Below the pieces are notes generated by a model that was given only the letters and a program-made list of their open reading frames with translations, was not told where the DNA came from and searched no databases. 64,000 nt of DNA, taken from assembly GCA_013397845.1 (NCBI GenBank), contig VZTG01001875.1, positions 208,856-272,855 on the forward strand, read 5' to 3'. Positions 1-15,764 of the stretch are shown here, piece after piece. The DNA is from Melanocharis versteri. Its lineage: Eukaryota; Chordata; Aves; Passeriformes; Melanocharitidae. A program made the translations under genes and the position numbers. The stretch's first letter is position 1, and every line of letters begins with the position of its first letter.

Positions 1-3000
1 ACAGCACATGATTTTCTGGGACAGCATCCCAAGGCAAGCTGGAAGTCAGAAGCACAGGAAATAGCTTTAGTAAGAGTTTGTTCAGAGCAGTCTTGTCATA
101 AATAATTAACAACCTGACTAATGACTGTTTAATTCTGCAATCATGTGCACATCCACACTGAAAGGGAACCTCTGCATAAAGAGAGAGAAGTGACTGAAGT
201 CTTCTTACCGTAATAACACATTAATATATATATGACTGCGACTCTTAGGCATTCCTGGAGATGTGCATGGAGTGAAAAGGAAACTTTCATTGTTTCTGAA
301 GAACAATTAATGAATTAAGTGAACATGAACTGTATTTCTGAACATTAATCCCTCAGTTTTTGGTCCACCTACACAGACTACATTTTCTAGTGAGAACAAG
401 TGGCTGATGACCTCTGGTAAGTGAAGAATAGAACAATTCTTTCTTTTTAGGTCTCAAAGAGTTGCAGAAAACAGTGAAGCAGAAATATAGTGAAAACTTC
501 TGTGAAAGCAGGAAATATTGCAACTTTCTTACATACAAGTCATTCAAAAAATCATAAAACAATATGATTTTTCTTACTGCATGCTAGTCAAGTATTTCAC
601 AGCATTGTACACTTAAACTGGAATTGCATCATCAACACTGAGGATACATGACTGCCTGTGTGAGAAGAGCAACAAGAAAATCGGGTTGAATAGAAATCAT
701 ATGCAGCAGACTAACTAGTGGGTCTTTTCCACCAAGCAAGACTCAAAATAGAGATTTCAGCAGAATCTCAATTTCAGCTTTAGGTCAGGGATGGGTTTAA
801 TTTCTAAATTAAGGGCTTCAGTCCCCTCTCCTACCAGACAGACAGTTAATCAGGTACACTTAAGTCATCTGCCTTAAAGAGTTAACTTAATCTGAATTTA
901 TTGACATGATGAAAAGCAGCTCTTCTAGAAATCAAAGGAAGGGACTTAAATGGGATTTAAAATTCAGTCTCAATCCTCTTGTCTTTCTTTGTCAAAATAA
1001 CTCTAATTAAAATAATACAGGCTACAAGACAAAATCAGACATCTGCTATAGTACAGTTTTAGTATTGTGTATATGCATTTATAGATAAAAAGTATATCAT
1101 TCAGACTACATTTCCTTCTATATAAAGTTAAACACATCTGTCAGTACAATTGTATGTATTTATTTAATATATGAAGTATGTTTCTATAGTATCTATTCAT
1201 ACAATTAATATTTATAAATATATGAAAATATAAATCTATACAAAAATCTACAGATTTTTACTTAGGTGGAATAAGCCCACAGATGTCTGAAGTGGAGTCA
1301 TCTGTAGAAACAATACTACACTGCATCCTGGAACTAGCACTGCCTGCCACATCCTTTGAGTAAATATTTTTGACTTTGGCCTAAACAGTTCTGAGCCTTC
1401 CTCTGCAGCCACAGCTGTGGCTCGTTGCACGCGATCCCAGAGCCACGGGCCGTACCCTCATGCCAGCAGGGACCACCCCCGTGACACAGGTTGGTGGCTA
1501 AGGGCATTCAGCAACAGTCCTGCAGCTCACATGATTTGCTAGCCCTCTGTCAGAGCTGGAACTTGATGCCATTTTTCATTGATCCTAGACTTTTCCAGAG
1601 ATCCTCAGAAGGATCATATGAAAGAAGCCTACATGACATAATTGACTGCTTTGTAACAGTTTTGTCTTGGTGTCACCAGATTTTATTATGCAACTATACC
1701 ACAGGTAAGGTCATTTTAAAGTCACTTTATAAACAAATTATTACATCCACCCACCAGGTAGACTTTACAATAACACAAACTGGCAGGCAGACTTAGTACC
1801 TCTCACTTATCAATCACAGTTAGTTGGCATACATACACTGGCATGTATCACTGCAGTTACTGTGTCTCCAAGTCTTCATCCTCACAGAACCGCTTGGGAG
1901 GTAAAGCACAATCATTCTCTCTGACAGGTGTCAGTCACACCAACACAAGGCTGATTTACATGGATGCTCAGAGATGACTAACTTCTGAGTTTTGATGCCT
2001 GCCTTCCTTAGGTTCTTAAATCCTGTCAACCTGGCAAATGCCTACCTAACTCTCCAGCCTCACTCATAAATCTGATCCACAATCAACTGCACAAGTCCAG
2101 CAGATAGGTAACATCCTTCGAATTCCAGACAACCCCAACCACTAAAGCCACATTCTTCCTTCCAGCAGTGTAACAGCTGCTCTTTATAGGCATGACTCTG
2201 TTCAACACTTAGGAAACTTCAGCTTACAGAGAGTAGTGCAGAAAGTCATCTCAACACATTATCTATTGTGAACTCTTCAGACCTAGCCTTTAAGTCCCTA
2301 AACAGGCTAACCACCAACTTCAACCTCTCCAGGTTCTTATCTTCAAGCTATTCCAGGGCTCAAGCCGAAAGAGATAAAAGACTAAGTATAAGCTTTAAAA
2401 CACTGTCAGCAACTTCAGTCTCCTGGACAACAAAGCATGCGGGAAACAAGCTCTTACTTCGAGTTGAAACAATTATCCCTATTCCAGGGACTTCTGTCCA
2501 CTCATGAATAGCCACTATGTTTCTTTGCTTTACCTTCCTGACTGATAAAATCCTGTATTTTAAATACATACTTATATAAAACATATATATATACACACAC
2601 ACATATATATCTACATATGTGTATAGATATATATGTGTAAAAATATATACATGTATAAAGATTACACTGAAACATTCCAACGCCAAGAAAAAAAAAGAAA
2701 GAATGTCTGTCTTTTCACTGATAAAAGGTATCTGAACAGTAACACTGAGTGCAAAACAAAATAAATCTAGTGGACTGCTTCAGGGACAAATCACAGTCAG
2801 GACATGTTAAAAGAAGAAAAAAAACCCACACCAATTTCTTTGCTAAATACCTGGTTAACATTTTCTCTTGTTTCTTTTCTAGAGAAATTAGAGTATTATA
2901 TAAGGCAACCACCCCTGCCAAAACCTTAGACAATGTGGTTTGATTACTGCACAGACCATGAAAGATTTTAAAGATTAGAAAAGCAATGGACAGTTTCTAG

Positions 3001-6000
3001 ATCTATGGATATGACTATACTGCCTATGAAATACATGAATGGGTAGAGAGGAAAAGATATTATGGAGAGCAACACAGAAAACGCGAGATTGTTAAAACTC
3101 CTTCAAAAGAGTACTATAAATAGACATGCTGTAAGCTGTCCATGCAGAGAGCTAGATCCTTGCACACATTCCAAAAAAATACAGCCATTGAATGTGACAG
3201 AGCCAAAGACTTTCCTGACCTTGCATTTTACTATGTTTGTCACCAGCACTGGTGCCGCTGTGGCTTCTTGTAGCATTGCCAAACAGCAGCAACCTGAAAT
3301 AAACTGGGTGAGGCTGTGATTCAGATGCTGTAGGCAAGGGTGAAGACATTCCAAAGAAAAAGAGAAAGTCACTTAATTTTATCTGAAAGAAACTACAGAT
3401 GGGAAAGCCAAATGGGCAGAAGGGAAAGAACTGGAAGAGTCAAAGGTAAGAAAAAAATTTAATAAAAAGAAAAATGGCGTAATAAGTAAGACAATAGAAA
3501 ACATAGGAAAGACAGGAGAAATTTGGAGATAATAGCTGAAATACATCAAGTTCCTGGCTGTTCCCAGAAGTAGTGTACTTTGTTATACAGAGTAAAATAA
3601 CAACTGAAGTGGAATCCCACTGCAATATGACCCAAATATTCAATATTTCCAAAAGATGACATGAACAAAAGGACAGGTGTATAAATACTAGAGAACATTG
3701 CTCAGAATTCATGTGTCTAATCAATGTTTGCTATCCAAGAGATTATAAAAGCATTGGAGCAGCACACAACCTCAGGCAAAAGCCAGGAAGTCCTTGCACC
3801 ATGCCATCTCCTTGGGACTTGAGTCCCAGATCCTCTGCACACCTCAGAGCACTCTCAGCAGCCAGAGGCACAAGGCCTAAGATAATTTGAAACAGCTAGG
3901 TCACGATGATATGCATTTTAAAAGCATCCTCACCTCTGCTAGATGGGAAAACTCCACCGCATATAGCATAGGAGAAAAGCCTGGACACTGTAGAACTGGT
4001 TTATCAACTGGATCTAAAACTGGCATGAGTGCAACACATTTTGGTCTGGAGAGAATGAGCCTGCCTGTCTCATTTTCTTGCTTTAAGAGTCATGAACCTA
4101 TGAGATCCTTATTAGAAACTTCCATAAAATTTTACTGCAGTGAACCACCACCTTTGAATACTGGGGCCAACACCAAGGCACCATCTGCAAATTACTGTGG
4201 CAACAACTAAACCTATACAAAAGTGTGGAAGGCCATTTGTTAAATCACTAACTGTCAAAATGCTTAAGCTCTGAGTATTTTAGAGGAGGGAATATTAGTT
4301 GCACACAGAAGAGGTCTTAAAGTGAGGCAAGATGAAGCCAACCTAAGAGACTGATCTTCGAGACAGTTGTAACGTAAGCACAACTGCAAAAAAGAATCAA
4401 CACTATCTGGCAGTCAGAAGTGACTCGAGACCAAATAGTCCTAGCTTGTAAAAAGGCCACAGACAATTCCAGTGCTCTCTAGAGAGAACATCTTATTTTA
4501 TTATTTTCCAGAAATTCCTAGACCACACACTCAAAAACAACTGCTTCGCCATGTCTTTCCTCCCATCCCTTACATATCCCCATGTTTTTATTTTCTCTTC
4601 TCCAACTCTTTTCCCCTCCACCCCTTTCCTTGTTTCCTCCTATTCTTTCCCTCCTCTCTGCTTACAACAATTGATGAATTAATGCACTCTGCGCTGTCTC
4701 CACACTAGCAATAAATCAGTAAGGAGCAGTTTGAAGCTTTGACAAGCTTACCACAAGCTTTTTCCTTCTCTGCAGTTGACTCTCTCAGAAAAGTAAGAGC
4801 TATGTTTACACAAAGTCCAAATAACACCAAGTTTGAGCTCTGTAAGAGTTCTCTTTCTTGGGGGGAAAGAGAAAAGCCTTAGAAGCTTAAAGCTAGAAAC
4901 CACATTTAAAGTTATGCAAAGTTATTGTGAAACTGCAAATATGAGCAAGGGGAATAGAGCCCTAGCTCTGACTGAGACACTTGGACCACCTCTCAAAAGG
5001 AAATCAAAACTTCTTTTACTTGCAACTATGACAAAATGAATGCTTAGGGCATGCTGTATTCCCATTGTGCTTTGCAAGTCTCAGATGAGGAACAGAGTGG
5101 GATTGAAAAACCCACTGCAAACCCTCTCAAGGTGTCACTTGCATACTAGCAGTGGAGCTCAGCTTTGAACAACAGTTCCTGTGTCAGTTGTAAGACAACA
5201 CATATCTAAGCACCATCCCTTCCCTATGCTTTCCAACCCTTTTGCCATCCCTTTCCCTGAAATGTAAAGCAGATACGCTGCTGGCTGAAAGCAGCATTCA
5301 GAGTGGGGTGAAGTCTGGTTAACTTACCTGTAGCTCTTTGTTCTTTTGACTCAGTAACAACCACAAAATTCCAGGTAGATATCGGTAAGAGACAGCATCT
5401 TTTAAGCTCTCAGTGTGGACAAGTTCCCGGTCTCATGTCCCAGACTGACCCCTCAGAGTGAAGGTTTCCCTTGTTCTGAAGAGTTATCTTCCACAAACAG
5501 TATTAAGAGGAAGAAGAACCAAGAGAGCACATACAATCAACAGCAGCAGAAAGAACATATTACCAAAACACAGGAAAAGAGAAAGATTCTTCATGGAGTA
5601 AATCTTTACAGATGTGTTTTGTGTACTCATTACAATCATATGGAATGTTGCTTTTACTTTTTCCAAAACTATGCCTAAAACCAGCAACTCTAGCGAGAAG
5701 TTGAACAGCTTCTCTCCCAAACTACCAGCTTCTATCACACCATTTCACCCTGTGAATTAGATGTCATGGTATACACTCATCCACCATGCCGGTGTGACAC
5801 ACGACACAAAACGTAAGGAAAAAACTCAGGATGGGATTTAGACTGCCCAAAATAGTTATCCTACTGCTGATTTTCAGATAACTGCCTACTCTACTCATTC
5901 AAAGTGGAAGGAAAGTGATTCTGAAGACCTTCAGAGGAAGACAGTGTTTCTAATACCAGGCACCTCAGCCAAAGGGAAAAAAACCACCCAAACAGCAAGA

Positions 6001-7874
6001 AAAAAAAAACAAACCACCACACATGTTTCTGAATTCTGTCTCCTAATAAACCAAATGGCTTGAGCTATGCAGTGGGCTGAATTACACATCAGTACATTTT
6101 TCACCCCTCTCAAACACTGAAAAAACTGATACAGCCTGCTCAGTACATCCTGCAGACAGGATCTAGTCTGATCAACACTAGATGCTACTCATTGTTTTTC
6201 TTACTAGTACTCCTAAATTTAAAAATAGATAAGAGAACAAAATATTTTTATCGTTATTCATATCATCTGATGCTTTACATGATAAAAGTGACAACTATCA
6301 GCTAGGACATATTACAACAAATCTCTGGCCTGACAAACTTGATGACTCTGGATTCAAATCTCTCTTTTCACACAGTTCAAATCCAATTGATTATTCCCCT
6401 GCGTCCTCCTAGAAGTTTTGTCTTTTTACCTCCTGTTGTTCTAATTTCCCCCTGCTTGAAGGAGCCTGCCCTCTTACCATCATATCATCTGTAGCACAAT
6501 CCAGTTCTTCACTCTCACTGTCCTACTAGGCAACTGGCTGTTCCTTTTCTCTCTGGGAAAGGGGCATTTTGCCTCTAAGCATAATGTTACAAAATTTAAT
6601 TATATTTTGGTGTATGTTAATATCTCAGCCATGCTAGCTTGGTGAATAAAATTGTTTGTTTCCAAGTTTTATCTTGCACATCCAAAATTCCACGTTCCAA
6701 CTATGTATCTCCATGTCCTGGCGTGACAGCCCAGCACATGCCTGTGCACAAATGTGTCACTCACTTTGGCTAGGGAACTTAAAGACAGATGTTTAGTACA
6801 CAACAGCGTTTGGAATAGGGACAGATGCTTAATTTGGTCTAGTTTCTCTCTCTCTTCTAAGGGTCTGGTCAAGTCATTTAGCACAGGCCTTGCAAGACCT
6901 TCAACAAACACAATCAAGAGAAATGTCTTATGTTTGTGTGAACAATTAAGACTGCACGCACCAAAAAAAAAAAAAAAAAGAATCTGATGATTAGAACATC
7001 ACCTGAGTTATAAGGAACAACTGATAATCTCTTCTGTCCCAAACTAACTGCATAACTGAACAGCTCACACAGCTTAGTCAGACAGACACATCAGCGGGTA
7101 CCTACCACACCACATGGGCTGAGCAGAGGATGGGTGGATGAGTAGTGCATTAGCTGCCTGAATACATGTTTTCCTTCACTTCTCCCTCTGCAGAGAAGCA
7201 GCATTTAACAGTATTTTCAGAGGTATAATATATTATTAGCCTCAACATCAGCCCCAGCTCTAATCCTTCACAGTAATATGACTGTTGCACAGTAATGCTT
7301 CCTGCTTCGTTGCTGTTTTTTCCTCTCTCCTCATCTTAAAACAACATTTGCAGTACAGCACACATATATAACCCTGGTTTACTGCAGAAAGCAGCAGCAC
7401 ATGGCAGAGACCGTGCCTAACGCCTCTGCAACCACACAGGCAGAGATACCAAAACCAAAGGCTGAAGCACTGAGGGCACGTAGAGATAACTGAAAGCATA
7501 ACAGGGAAGAAACAAAGAGTACAGAATCACCACAGTGATGGAAGGGCTACCTTGCGGACTCCTCTTGTCTAGGTAACCAATACAGTAAGTTACAGACTTT
7601 TCGATTTTGGGAACACGCACAGAGGAATTACTATTGGGATTTCCTCTGTACCACTTTGTACACTTGAGCACAGTCCAAAAATCAATACGTGTTGGTCTCT
7701 GGTTTATTACTTCTAGTTTACATTTAGTTTTCTCCTTTTACGCATGAGTAATTCTAGTAAATTGAGATTAAAAATTAAATTTTGGCGCTTGAACTATAGT
7801 TTCCTTCCTCATTTACAACAAAATGTTAAGAACAAGCTACAGTGGCACTTTCTCTACCATTTAATTCATTTAGT
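1..7874. other. Non-coding DNA, no gene seen
   Basis: AT-rich sequence with only short chance open frames and no recognisable exon. It holds an AT/CA microsatellite near 2.6 kb and an A17 run at 6963-6979. If the synteny argument for RNF144A is right, this is part of its first intron. Confidence 0.6.
2572..2658. repeat. AT/CA-rich microsatellite
   Basis: Interleaved TATA and CACA dinucleotide runs (ATATATATACACACACACAT and similar), imperfect. It produces lysine-free, tyrosine-rich chance reading frames on the opposite strand. Confidence 0.85.
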
Positions 7875-8130
7875 AAGGACAAGAGGCAGCAGGCAAAAAC
7901 TGATGCACTGAAAGTTCCACATGAATAAGAGAAAGAACTTCTTTACTGTGGAGGTAACTGCACAGGAACAGGTTTCCCAGAGAGGCTGTGGAGTCTCCCT
8001 TACTGGAGATATTCAAGAACCGTCTGAAAACAAACCTGTGCCATGTGCTGCAGGATGACCCTGCTCGAGCAGGGAGGTTGGACTGGATGATCTACTGCGG
8101 TCCCTTCCAACCTGACCCATTCTGTGATTC
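7875..8130 (+). mobile_element. CR1 LINE 3' fragment
   Basis: The sequence follows the CR1 3' end: AGAGGCTGTGGAGTCTCC, GATATTCAAGAACCGTCTG, GGTTGGACTGGATGATCTA and CCTTCCAACCTGACCC, then the terminal ATTCTGTGATTC. It is a 5'-truncated copy with no coding part left. Confidence 0.92.
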
Positions 8131-11100
8131 AGACCTTTGGGATTTTTAACCTTTATTATTATGGAAGAGACTTGGCTCCTGAGTTACATAAACAGAACCG
8201 ATGTCAAAAATTATTCAAGGAATATACCAATAGAATAAGCTACCAAAAAATAATTTAAATAAAGATTTTCTAACATGGTGTCAACAAAATCAATTTGAAT
8301 TGCAATAAAAATATAAATAAAAAAGGATGCTGCCTTACATGTCACTGTATTGCTATGAAGAGAAAGCTGAAGGTACTTAAGTCAATCCCTTACACCTTCT
8401 ACATACTCACATAATTCATGCTGTTAAAGAGGGAACACCTCAGGTACCAATGATACGCAGGCATTAATAGGCATTAATACCCCGAGTACTTAACCCTGCT
8501 GTAGATCTGGTATGCAGTGAACCGGACAGCCTACTCAACAGAGGAATTGCCTGCTACCATTTTGCATCGTCTCCTAGCACTCCTAGACCACATTAACCCC
8601 TTCCCCAAATTAACACAGATGTTGCAACTGGTAGTCAGTCATCGCGTTCAGGATACAGCGCATTCATTAGAGCACTTTTGGGTTTTCTATCTGTACGAAC
8701 CACCTGCACCCTGCTCAATCTATAACTTTTACCTGCTCATGTACATGGGTAGGAAGGATGCTCAAACAGCCCTCCCTGCACATCTTGTGGGTCATAGTGC
8801 TGACCTGCTTACTAGCAGAAAGCACACTGGGCACAGGGATAGAAAACACCTACTTACTCTTCAGTTTCCCACCAGAGAGATCTGGCTTGCTGCATAAAGC
8901 AAGTGAAATTTGCACAGCCTTATTCTGACAAGGAGAAAAGGGCATTTTTAGGCCATTTAAGCTTGTGGCTATCATTCTAGGGGTTTATAAAAAAAGCTTT
9001 AAAAACAAAAAGTCAAACAAAGATCTTTTTCAGTGGTTCCTGATGGTTTCTAGAGGAAGGGAAAAATATCAGAATTAAGTAATTTTATTTCCTAAAGAAG
9101 GATATAAAATAAGGCAGTGATAGTTATATTTAAAAGCATTGACATACACAATATGTTCCCTAAACCACTTCATAAAATGAAGTCCTTCCACAGGTACAAA
9201 TGATCAGTCTACGTCCACTACCTAAAAGGTAACTAAAACTTGTCCCACAAAAACATGATCCAGGAAAAGGCTAATAGTTCTTTGAAAACATGCTTCTCCC
9301 TATGTGAAATATCTATGTCAAGCCTTTCACCTTGGACATCAGTTACGCCTGAAAAAAACCTTTTCAGGAGCTTGGCGTGTACTCATATAGGTACACTGAA
9401 CAGATCCGAGCAGTTTATTAACAGAAAACAACTGCAAATTCCTCTGCGGGAAAAAGATTTTCTTTTATGTTTGCACAGTGCACACTGCAGTGGGCCAAAT
9501 GTTACAGAAGATTACATCAATACAAACAAGCTGTAAGACAATTCAACTAATATCCATAGCCTTGGTGCTAAATTCTCTGCCTCAGAAAACACGAGTAGCT
9601 GAATTTAGTGAGCAACCATTTTCTGCAGAGCTATTTGGGCATCAGGAAGTATCCTGATACAGTATTTGTCTGAGCAGTTCTGACTCCTGTAGCTTCCATC
9701 CCTTTGTATGCAGCCCAAAAAAAAGCAGACTAATCAAGTCAAGTTAACATTGAAATAAGTAATAAAGAAAAAAAAAAAGCCTTTTTTTCCTCGAAGAAGT
9801 TATGACTAAAAGGCTGAATTAAGAAATGGTGGGCAAAGTTACTCTACACTTCCCAGAGGTCAAGTGTATCTTTCAGATAGTAGGAAACTTTCCAAGTTCA
9901 ATGCATGCTTTCCCAAACCAAACAAGACACAAACCACAGAAGCCTGCCCTCTTTCCAGCTGCTGGGAAGATCACAGATGAGGTTGTTCATTATGGTCTCA
10001 ACCAAGTAACACGGTACACACACCACCACCCACCTCTTCAAACATCCTTCTCTATTTAAAGAGAATCCACTGTACTAAAAAATATATTTTTTTTTTTAAG
10101 TTCTGTAGTTGTTACTTTTTCCTATTTACTTTAATGGTCACCATAGTGTTTTATGTTCAGGACATTGTGAAAAACCAGCCAGAGTCTGAAATACCAGTTT
10201 AAAATAGACATTTGGAAGGGAATTGCTGCAGGGGTTCTAAACCAAACAGCATGGATTACAACCCATTGTTTAAAATTAGGTTTAGTGGTTTGTTTTTAGA
10301 TATTCCTAGTAACAAACTCAATCTGATTGCTCTTTCTTGGCTGAAGTTATTGCACCTAGCAATCTAGGAGGCCAATAATAGAAATTTCATTTCAAATATG
10401 GCTAATAATGTTGCTAAATATAGTCTACTATATGACTGAGCTGTGTCACAGGCCTTAAGTAATTCTCTGGGTTTTGCTGGGGTTTTTTGGGTTTTTTTTG
10501 ATCAAAGGACAATAAATGCTTGACTAGGAGTAAAAAGTTTGACATGCTATTGGGATTAAGTAGTTTGTCAATATTAAAACTACACAGGAAAAAAAAGCTT
10601 CCAGGAAAGAACTGAACCTGAAACATCTTTGAATTCCTATTGCATGTTTAATGACAAGAACCCACCACCAAAGAACAACTATTTAATCAAAGGTATCCCA
10701 CATTTCTCTTCTGAAACCCTTGGGTAACCTACCTTGTCTAAAAAGAGAGTATTTTGTCCTAGTTAATTGGCAAAGGCAGCCCTTGAGTTTCTTTCCAGCA
10801 GGAAACCAATTAAATAGATTCAAGAGCAAAGCAGTGCTACTTTGAAAAACAAACAAGAGGGAGGAGCACAGGAGCTGGCTTCTATTTCTCCAAAAGAGCT
10901 GGAACAAGCCACTCCTTTAAAAACTGGAGACACTAGCAGGGCATCTCCTTTACGCTGGTGAGCACAGATGGAAGCAAGAGCATCGCCACTCGAACCAAGG
11001 TGCTTGGTGGGCTTCAGGACTCACTTAGGTGGGAAAAGCTAGAGCAGAGCAGTGTAGGAAGACCCCACAATGCAACAGAATATGAGAATTTCAGGGGTTT

Positions 11101-14100
11101 TGTCAGCTACCCCAAACACTTTTCTATATAGAGAATAAGGATGATTTAGCATCAGACATACTGGACCAGCTGTAAGCCAAGGCAGTGCTACATAAACTCT
11201 AAACCTGTGAAGTCTAATAGCTGAAGTCACGCAGTTCAGGTAATGGGGAGTTCGGGAATATGACTGACAAAACAACTAGGTCAGTAACTACCAGCACATT
11301 CATAATCTATCTGTACTTTAAAAGAACAAAAAACTCCAAACCCCACTAAAGAAGGCCCATGAGAGACGGTGAATATGAGAAGGATATGCAGACCAGGAAT
11401 CATCCAAATACTAGATTTAAAAACATATAAAGCAAAAGCTGACCACATGGGGCTTTTAACCATGTGGTTGTTAGAAATTAATAAAAGTAACTAACCATTT
11501 GTAAAAATAGCTAATAAAGATTTAAGAAGTATAAAAAATAATTGAAGCACTATAAAAGGAACCAATTATGGACACAGATAAATGGCACTAGAGCAAGAAT
11601 TCAGGGTGCTGGGCAGAGACCTCTTCACCCAGGTGCTGAACAGCAATACAGGCTCTCACATTTGGGCACAACACTTCAATACTGAGCAACAAACCGAGCT
11701 TAGCTTCTCACCATAGATCTGAATCACCTGAGCTGGTCTAAAGAGGATGCTACAATACCTGCTAGTGACCTGAAATAACCAGGAGGCCTGGGTTCTTGCA
11801 ATGACAGCAGTGGTCAGAGTTAGCAGATGGAAAAAGCAGGCAAAGTGGTATGTAGTGCATAAGACAATATAATTATCCTATGACACAGCCAGTTCATACT
11901 CTCTCCTGCCTTCCCTACTAATACTCAAAATGAAATGTTTTCTTCTGTGGAGACTGGTTTTGCTTTTTGGTTAAAGAAAGCAGTGTTGAAAAGTGGCTGT
12001 TGTGCTTGGAACAGCAAGTGCTGAGGTTTGAGAGGCCTCCAAGTGCTTGGAGAAGTTCCTTCCACAGCCCCTGAGAAAACCAGCTTGCTCGTGCAACTCA
12101 GCTTATGCCTGACAGACCAGCCACCAATCTGCTTTCACCCCAGGCCTGAGGTCAAGGCTTTACAGAAATTTTAACCAGCACCTCAGTTTATGACAGAGAC
12201 ATTAAACGGACTACTGAATAATATGGCAAGCTGTAAATCAGCCTTTTACCATGACAGAAAAGGAAAGGGATGAAGTGGACAGTTTCCCTCTCTGAGATCC
12301 AGATCTCTCTAGCAGCTTCATTCCCATTGGCAGTTCTTATTCTGCAGTGTTACTTCAAGCCAACCTGCAAATTCTATAGAAAAGTGAAACTGGATTGAGA
12401 CATGCAAAAAGCAAGCTAGAAGAAAGGAGAAAGAGCTGAATTTTTAACTACTGGGGATGGGAGGAAGATTTAGTAACACTGAAATGACAGGGAACACAGA
12501 AAGAGCTATCGATTCCTGTCCGGATCAATATACTACCAGAAGAATGGAAAACTGATCAGAGAAAACTACGAGCTCCACTGTAACGTCTGAATCTAGGAAC
12601 AAGAAAACTTCTCAAGTACTGCTGAAATGGAGTTGTGTACATTGCATTAAAAAAAATAGAAAAAGTGGAAGACAGCTTGTGAAAGCTTAGGAACTGACTT
12701 ATGCAGCAATGAGACTCTTTTGCACAAGGCAAATGATTGCTGCAAGGTATGCAGTGGTTGCCTAACTTTACAAGGGTCAAAATACACAACAGCAGACAAG
12801 TGTCTTGACTTGTGCCTCTTTCCCTGCTTCACACATTGCCTGTACATTCCAGCACATTTAACATTTTGTACATCTGCAGTAGTCAGTGTCCTCTATTTCT
12901 CACACGCCGAGCTGGAGAAAACAAACCATCCCCAACTCCAGTAACTCTTGCAATCCCCTCTTAACAGAAAGGTGATCAATGTTACAGAACCCGGAACAAA
13001 CTACAAAAAGTCAATTTCACATATGCATAGAATCTGTATAAAAAGTAAACATTCACAGCCAGATTTAGTTCTACAAACTTCAAAACAGGTGAGAAATAAC
13101 TCCTAATCACGTTTTGGTACATGGTACAACCCCAAAACATCTCTATCTTAGAAGCTAATACTGCTTTTAAAAAAAAAAAAAAACAGCCTGCAACAACAAA
13201 ATGACAAAAATATAGAAAAAAAAACCCCCTCCAACATTTGAAACAAAGCCTGAGAAATGCAATCTACAGCTATTTATTTCAATAGGATGATAAGTTCTCC
13301 TGGAGCAACAGAGGGGCATTCAAGACCAAGAATTTAAAACGATGACAGCTGAGAAGGCCATGCCTGGTCACGTCCATGTTGATCTGAGCAAGCCACAGAC
13401 CCAAACACATAAACAACCAGGTAAACAGAGAAACGCAGATGGCGTTAGAATGAGCTGAGATAATTTACTTTTATAAATTTCGCTTACTGATAAATATTTC
13501 CCACCTTCAAACCCTTCTTTATCAGCTGGGAAGATTTTTTGTGACTAAAGCCAATAAATACATCTAGTTTTCCATCTTGTTTCATGAATTTTAATTAAAA
13601 ATAGATTTTACTTTGTGGCTGACATCACAGAATGAGTTCGTCACCTCCACAATGCAATTCTTTCTTCATGTCACAGGCTGAAAAAACACTTCGACTTTTG
13701 TAGACAGATATTTACATCTTTATTAAATTTCATTTTAGCTACCATTTTAGTTTCCTATGTTGCACTGAGCCAAGTCGTGCCTTTGGCTACTGCTATAAGA
13801 CACAACATAATAATGATGATTATGATCATAATATTAATGCAAATTATTACTGCATCACTAGATCTTGTCACTAAATCATGGTACAATGATTCAATTTATA
13901 TAGGTCTCAACTGCCATTAAGGTTACAGATAGCTACTTAGAAAACATCTTTATCTGAAGCAAAGCCAAAATATTTTGATTGCTTCCTTCCACAGTGAAAT
14001 GAAACATTAGAACTATTTTAAGGTTATAAACAATGAGACAGAAATCATCAACTCTAATAGAAAGTCCTGCAATTTCAAGCCAACACTAGATCATTAAAGA

Positions 14101-15764
14101 AGAATTTTGCGTTTTACTGGCAAACTCTGACTTCCCCCATCTGCTCCCTTCTCTCCCTACTAATGAGCAGGAGCAAGCTATGAAAGCGTGTCTAAAGATG
14201 ACAAGAGCACAAGCTTCTCTAGGTGCTTAGGAAAGATCAATGAGCTGTCCCCCTATGTTCACTATCACACTGACAGGAGCGGCAGGATCTTGCCTGCCAG
14301 ACGAGGAAAATCAGAGGGCAATGCTCCTCTGCTTTCTATTAATCATCTGAGCTATGTATGGTATGTTCTTGTTCTTTACACAAATACCTCATGATCATCT
14401 GTATGCCACAAATATTTTCCAATACAGATCTCTGCCAGGACATGCTCCATTCCAGTAATCCTTTAGAACCATTTCAGTGAAATAGGATTGGACAAGCTCT
14501 GTTGCCTTCTAAAAGACACGAAGATAAATATGTGCTATGATTTTTGTTTGACTGGAGATACATTTACCAATTATATCAATAATTTGCTATGGAGTACATA
14601 TAGAACTGTAGCTATCTCAGAAAGGAAATCCCTTTATTATCTCACTCCTTTATTTAGAATACGGAGTATATAGGACATATGGAGCACACAGGAAACGGAA
14701 TTATTAAATCAAAAACCATATATGAAAGCAAAACAGGCTCTGTTACAGAGATGAAGATATATTTTTATATGTGTATATATACACACACACATATAAAACA
14801 CATATATGTTATGCAGAGATTTAAAAATGAAAGCCTAGTGAGCCCATTTTAGGTGGTACCATAAAATTGTGCCTTGAGGATTGCTATCAAACAAGTCTCT
14901 GTGACTTGGATTTTGCTAGGAAGCTAATTAGAATGCAGATTTGGTTGCTTCCCTATATTTCTTTGGTAAATGAACCAACCCTTATGGAGTTAGAGCTCCA
15001 TAATTAAAAGCAAACTTTGACAAATTCCCTCTTTTATAGTACTCCAGGCTATGAGGCTTCCACTTTTATGGGGAACCACAAGAGTAATTCCAAAAACTGT
15101 AAAACCCATCTCTCAGGCATATTTTTCCCCTCCCACAGCTTCTGTTGGCATTAAGAGTCCTATGAAAGCGTGGCTGCATTGAAAATTGCATCTGTCCTGC
15201 CCTGGCCAAGTGTTGTCAAGACAGTCAAGGCAAACACCTACCACAACAATCTTCCCTTTGTCAGTCACAGGGATCTCATGAGAAAGCACCAACCAGTCTA
15301 CGATTTTGGTAGTGTTAGACAAGCCTGGAAGACAAAAGATAAGGGTCAAGCTTTATTTCAACCGACTGTATAAAAGCAGAACTAAGAGCTCCATTTTGCC
15401 AAGCTTTTAAAATCGTGTGATAGCACAGTCTTAGCAAAGACAGACGAAATTCACCTCCTAACCCTTCTTACTCTCTGCACTTACTGAATCAGTTTGTACT
15501 TATCAGCTTGGGAAGATGAATCCCATTACACAAGAGATTTTTACTATTATTATTTTTATTTTTAACAATGAATTTCCAAGCCTAAAAAAAAATTACATCT
15601 TACTGTCATCTTGCATAGCTGCAGCCCACATGATCCAGAACTTCAGGAAAACATCACAAATTATATCCAGATCAAGGTTCAGGGACTTCTTCCATACAAA
15701 ACCAGAAGTGAATTACAACAGCTTTCTACACACTTAGCAAAGCCTTTCTGGAAACTGTACATAC
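8131..15764. other. Non-coding DNA, no gene seen
   Basis: No exon or RNA gene was recognised. An open frame of 126 codons at 8517-8897 (plus) has no family resemblance and no splice context. A short AT/CA microsatellite lies at 14756-14810. Confidence 0.55.
14756..14810. repeat. AT/CA microsatellite
   Basis: An imperfect TATATGTGTATATATACACACACACATATA-type dinucleotide tract. Confidence 0.8.

Noticed and set aside
8517..8897. 126-codon plus-strand open frame
   Set aside because: No family resemblance, no promoter or repeat context; a chance frame in a non-coding stretch.
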